Positions 59,315 through 64,000 of a stretch of 64,000 nucleotides of DNA are shown here, one piece after another. Every line of letters begins with the position of its first letter. Positions within the stretch are counted from its first letter, which is position 1. Below the pieces are notes generated by a model, which saw nothing but the letters and a program-made list of their open reading frames with translations, ran no database searches and was not told the DNA's origin. This stretch comes from Raphanus sativus. Its lineage: Eukaryota; Streptophyta; Magnoliopsida; Brassicales; Brassicaceae. Where the stretch lies: positions 46,752,515 to 46,816,514 of the forward strand of contig NC_079514.1 in NCBI RefSeq assembly GCF_000801105.2, written 5' to 3'. The position numbers were made by a program, and so were the translations under genes.

Positions 59315-60321
59315 TCCCCTAGTCTATATTTGAGAAGTGATTTTGACATGTATCATCACCATATTAATTTTGAAAGAAAAATGATGACATGACATACTAA
59401 CATTGATGACATGGCTTGAAATAAATTATGACATGGATATTTACATTTAGTGTTGATTTATATTTAATATTTTTAAAAAATATAGTAATAACTTATAGAT
59501 CATTATGACATATTTACATTTAATATTAATTTATATTTAAGGTAAGTTCTTAAAATATGGTAATAACTTATATATCATAATTAATATAATGATAAATAAT
59601 AAATTAAATATAAATATAATAATAGTTAAAATTCGAAATATTATTTAGCTATATTTTTATAAGTATATAATTTTTATTACAAAAACAATTCTTCAAAATA
59701 CTATTCATTTTTTTAAAAGAATAATTTTCGTTAAATAATGACATATGGACATTTACATTAATCGTTAATTTGTATTTTTAATAAGTTTTTAAAATATGGT
59801 AATAACTCATAGATCATCATTGATATAAAAATAAATAATATAATTTTATAATATAAATATAATATTATTTTGCAATTTTCAAAATTTAATTCTATTTTAT
59901 AATTATTATTAGTGAAACAATTCTTCAAAATTATACAGTTTAAATGTAATTTTCTAATCCCAATACTGTTAGTTTATTTTTAATATCCATAAATTTTAGA
60001 AAATTATTTAGTTTCATGTTTTGATAATTATACACTTAACAAAATTTTCTCTTACATTTTAAAAAATTAATTTAATATATTTTAACAAAAAGATAAAATT
60101 AAAGAATATTTCAAAATTGTAATTTTAAATATATACATATATATTACTAAATACACATTTAATAAAAAATATTTTTTTAATCTTAAAGTTTTACATATGA
60201 TTAAATTAAGATTATATATTGTAAACAAATAATAAAGTCAAAAATTATCAAAATTTGTATTTTAAAATAAATTTAAATTTTAAAACTTTTGTTTTTGCAC
60301 ATGGTGCAGGAAAACACCTAG
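59315..60321 (+). mobile_element. Non-autonomous Helitron
   Basis: It starts TCCCCTAGTCTATATTTGAG after an A. It ends with a short hairpin GCACATGGTGC, then AGGAAAACACCTAG before a T, the standard Helitron 3' structure. The 1-kb interior is AT-rich, with a diverged direct repeat (ACATTTACATT..TTAATTTATATTTAA..TATGGTAATAACTTATA at about 59442, 59510 and 59750) and no coding capacity. The start could instead be at 59323. Confidence 0.8.
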
Positions 60322-61435
60322 TGTATATATATATATCGAATTTTAATCTCTGTAAATCTCAAATACTTTTGTGGTTGCATCACAGTTTGGCTTATGAATC
60401 CTAGATTGTTAAGAGTCCAATATACTGATCTTTTCAATGAAACGAAAAATGAGAATGTCCATCGTCTTCTAACTTATTGATTCCGAATCATTCTTTTCAT
60501 GGTTGTTTCTATGACAGTTGTTTCCAAAGCAAAACGGTTAGTATAAATATCCTACCACTTAAATATGTGATCAAGGTCAATAGTTTATTTTCTTGTCGTC
60601 GATCATGGCCGCAAAGTCCACGCCAGAGATTACAACAACGAATTGAAAGGAGTAAAAAAATCAATTCGCTATAAGTAACTCCAAACTTATTCTCCATTGG
60701 AGAAAGAACAAACCCCATCAAAATTGTTTTGAAATAGAATCAGCAAAAGCTATTTCGGAGAGAGACTGATTAACACAAACGGACTGGCCATAATTATTCT
60801 ATGGAGAAAAAATAATTTTAGGAATCGATCTTTTCTTTGGATCCTCTTCATTAAAAAAATATTTAGCCTTTCAAGGTCATGAAGAGAAAAGGAATCTTAA
60901 ACAGAGAAAACATATATCTGGTGACAAAATCAACACTGCCAGTGAAAATTGCAGAGGAAAAGAAAGTTAAGATAATCGTCTTTATGATCGCCTTCTAATT
61001 GTCGCTTATCGGGAGCTTTTCTTCCACCGCATATTTTACCTCCTATGTAATCTAAACAACACAATTCGAAAAGTTGTATCTTTCAGTGCGGCTAGTATGC
61101 TAAAACCTAACATTTTCATGTTTTAAACTAATTATTCTCTTCTTTTCCCCCATTTTTAACACTCTTCTTTCCCCGTTTTATACTTTTAAATGAAATATTC
61201 TTAATTATTGTTTTTAATGCCATATCTTATTAATTAGTCAACTAAATCTATTTAAAATCCTTAGACTATATTGGATGAAATTAATCAGAATATCATTTTA
61301 ACTAATTATCAGATATCGATTGAAACATTACATTGAAAAACACAAACATATTTCGAGAAGTTAAATATTTATCTATTGATCTCCAAATTTCATTCCACAA
61401 CCAACTTAGAGTCACTGTTTAAATTTATTGCAGTG
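60322..61435. other. AT-rich spacer
   Basis: No gene is seen; short frames show no family resemblance. Confidence 0.45.
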
Positions 61436-62052
61436 TTTTGAAACCGGACCGGCCGGTTGAACCAGTCCAACGGTGACTCGTTTAATAAGTCAAGTTTGTT
61501 CTGGCTCTAAAATCTGAATTTAAGAAAAAATGGAAAACTGGTCAAAAAAATAAAAACATATGATCCAGGTCAAATAAAAAATTGGATTCTTCAAAATCAA
61601 AACATAATTTATGATTTTAATTGCTTATAAGAGTTTTATGATAAAAAATTTAATAATTATTATTATTATTTTAGTTTTCACTTTTATTTCAGATTTTCTA
61701 TATAAAGAAAGCTATAAGTCTCTTTCTCTTCTTATTTTTTTTTGTTTCTAACTTTTCCATATATATAAGATTTGAAATTTTACCATCAGGAAAAATATTC
61801 ATGTTGACTTGAATGTTAATCTTCTCTACGTCAACAATTTAAACTCATTTAACATTCTTTTGGACTGGATTAGCTGGAAGCGCAGGCCTAGCTTTCTCTG
61901 GATTTTCCTTGAATATATATTATTTAAAATCTGTTTGACAAAAAAAAAGTTTGACAAAAAAAAAATATTATTTAAAATCTGGTTGACCGGTTCAACCGGT
62001 TAGTCAATCAACCAGTAGTTATACCGAGTTAATCTGCAGTCTAATTTTCAAA
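61436..62052. mobile_element. Possible inverted-repeat element with ACCGGTT-rich ends
   Basis: Both ends carry a TTTTGAAA word facing inward, and CCGGTTGAACC / GGTTCAACCGG motifs (around 61449-61466 and 61986-62000) in inverted arrangement. The middle contains a local duplication of TATTTAAAATCTG with A-runs. No target duplication could be fixed, so class and limits are tentative. Confidence 0.4.
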
Positions 62053-64000
62053 AATGATTTATTGGGTATCTTTTAATATTATGGTTATTTTGATATTTCT
62101 GTCATACCTAACTATTTGAACCTCCCTGTTAAAACCTCCTAACAAAAATATATTCTCTTAGTGATATTACTATTATCCAGAATTCAAAGAAAAATATAAT
62201 CTCTAAATAATAAAATTGAGCCTTTGTTATTGAATACTTTTCCTCTTTTTGTCAATTTTTTATTAATTAGACCCAAAACAAAGGTAAATATGGATACACA
62301 CGTGTTTTTTTCGTGGCTTCGTTGCTTTAAAATTGATGAAGAGAAGCCAAAAATCTTGCCAAGACCGTCGATCTCCAACTTTGAAATTGCTTGAATCCTC
62401 TTCTTCCTTCAGTCGACACCAATCACAAGATCTTTTTCTCAAAATGCTAGAGTTGAAATCGCAGAAAAGCTTCAGTCGAACTAGGAGAAAGACTGTGTTA
62501 TAACAGCAGCCTATACGATAAAGTCAACTTTTATGAATTATGCACCAAATCCCAAAACATTGTCCAAAACTCAAATATTGACTATCTTAGGATATTTCAC
62601 CCAAAACATGTAGCAAAGATTGATACCAACTCATAATCAAGAGCCAACTTTTGTAATCAAGAGATAATTGATATTCTAGATAAATAGTAGGAGACTCGAT
62701 CAACATGAAAAAAACTAAACTTTACTAAAACTCAACTTCATAGGATTGATGCACATCAAAAAATCGTCAGAACAAAAATATAATTAGATGAACAAAAAAT
62801 CTTATATATTAAAAGATAAGTCATGACTTCCTTTCATGTGTGATTTTTTAAAAATAATGGACCTTCTTTAGAAAATCATATTTCATTTATTTCTAACTAA
62901 TATTTTGGCATCATTAAAATATTACATCTTATATACTCAACAAATATAACAACTTCACCTATAAAACTGTTTTAGTTTTATTTTTAATTATACCAAATTT
63001 ATTGAAAAAAATCTAACAAAATCCTACTTAAAATTAAATATTTTGATATAATAATGCATCATTAATTTCGTAATTAACACCATAATATTATTCAAATCAG
63101 TTTTTTATTATAAAACAAAACTTAAAAATTTGTATGCTATTTTCATACAATTTCTAATCATAATCTATACTATATTAAGTAGAAGTACTATATGAACTAA
63201 ATAGAAAAATTATATTAAATTAATAAATTAACTTATTTATTTTATAAAAATCTTTCATTTAAAATATCATTCACCATTAAAAGGTATTTAAATTCGTAAA
63301 CCATGTATAAAATTTAATAAAATAATTATTCTCAATTGCTTAAACATAACAATATATTTACTTATAAAATCCTGATATATACTAAAACTATACATGCTAA
63401 AGTATATTTTTTAAACACAGCAAGAAAATATAATTTTTTTCTAAACAAATTTATATTCTACAGTATAACTAAATAAATTTTAAGAGACATTTTGTATGCA
63501 AATAGCAGAAATTAAAAATATATATTTTAAGGGGTTTATCTATTTGATTATTTCAGATTATAATTTATATAATTACAAAGTAAAATGTGTAAAATAAATC
63601 TTTATACGTTAATAACGTCAAATAAGAAAAGTTAAAGAATAAAATTATAGAACTACATTATAAATAACAACAAAATGTAAATCATATATTTAAATATGTA
63701 CATATGTCGAAATTATATTTTATAATATTATATATTAAAACAATTCATGTGTGATTTTTTTAAATAGACTCTAACTAGAAATCAGTTATCATTCATTTAT
63801 TATTAAAAATGTGTTTAATAATATATCAAGCCTAAATTAACCATCAACTTCTACAAAACTGGATCTCTTAACAAACCAATATTTTATTTCTTATCTTATA
63901 TATTAAAATAGAAGTCATGATTTATTTCATTTGTGATATTTTAAAAAATAAATTAAAAATTGGTTTTATTATTAAACGCAAGTTCAATAGGACAAATATA
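62053..64000. other. AT-rich right edge with repeated Helitron-like 5' ends
   Basis: No gene is seen. Similar words beginning TTATATATTAAAA, followed by GTCATG and a TTCATGTGTGATTTTTTAAA-like stretch, occur near 62801, 63727 and 63895. They resemble 5' ends of plant Helitrons, but no 3' hairpin was found before the window ends. Confidence 0.45.

Overview
This window is nuclear DNA of a Brassicaceae plant, most likely Brassica or a close relative. It has intron-bearing plant genes, AT-rich gene-poor spacers, and dense transposon insertions of many classes (L1-type LINEs, CACTA, hAT, Mutator-like, Harbinger-like, Stowaway, Helitron, TRIM). From left to right the genes are: three tandem short-chain dehydrogenase/reductase (SDR) genes, a full-size ABCB transporter of the ABCB6/ABCB20 type, a PsbP-like PPL1 gene, a shortened PHIP1-like RNA-binding gene, a broken HARBI1-type nuclease gene, and an OBP3-type Dof factor. 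As I remember it, Arabidopsis chromosome 3 has the same order around At3g55290-At3g55370. CER10 (At3g55360), expected between the HARBI1-like gene and the Dof gene, was not seen.

Layout. 1-10.4 kb: SDR1 and SDR2, with a roughly 205-bp CT microsatellite in SDR1 intron 1, a fourfold tandem duplication upstream of SDR2 split by a 3.15-kb insertion, and a Mutator-like element just after the SDR2 poly(A) signal. 10.6-17.8 kb: LINE-1, with intact ORF1 and broken ORF2. 19.3-21.05 kb: a Helitron in the SDR3 promoter, then SDR3. 21.3-27.2 kb: ABCB20-like gene on the minus strand, 11 exons. 28.8-30.2 kb: PPL1 on the minus strand, 8 exons. 33.4-34.2 kb: PHIP1-like gene. 34.9-36.2 kb: Harbinger-like element packed with E2F-type motifs. 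36.6-37.3 kb: HARBI1-like pseudogene. 38.3-39.1 kb: complete TRIM. 43.5-45.1 kb: Dof gene. 46.5-55.0 kb: an 8.5-kb Mutator-like element with roughly 0.5-kb inverted arms and a 10-bp target duplication. It contains a truncated LINE, itself split by a CACTA remnant, plus a fold-back element and a hAT element. 55-64 kb: gene-poor, AT-rich DNA with Helitron ends and a Stowaway MITE.

The host genes are not an operon. Each has its own promoter and introns, and they serve unrelated roles: oxidoreductase, membrane transport, photosystem II maintenance, RNA binding and transcription control. What links the window is its history: conserved gene order, local SDR duplication, gene decay and repeated transposon insertion. 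Because the SDR copies share flanks, several insertions can be dated relative to the duplications by reading their empty sites directly. Exon boundaries were placed by hand from GT/AG sites, reading-frame phase and remembered family sequence. No alignment was run.
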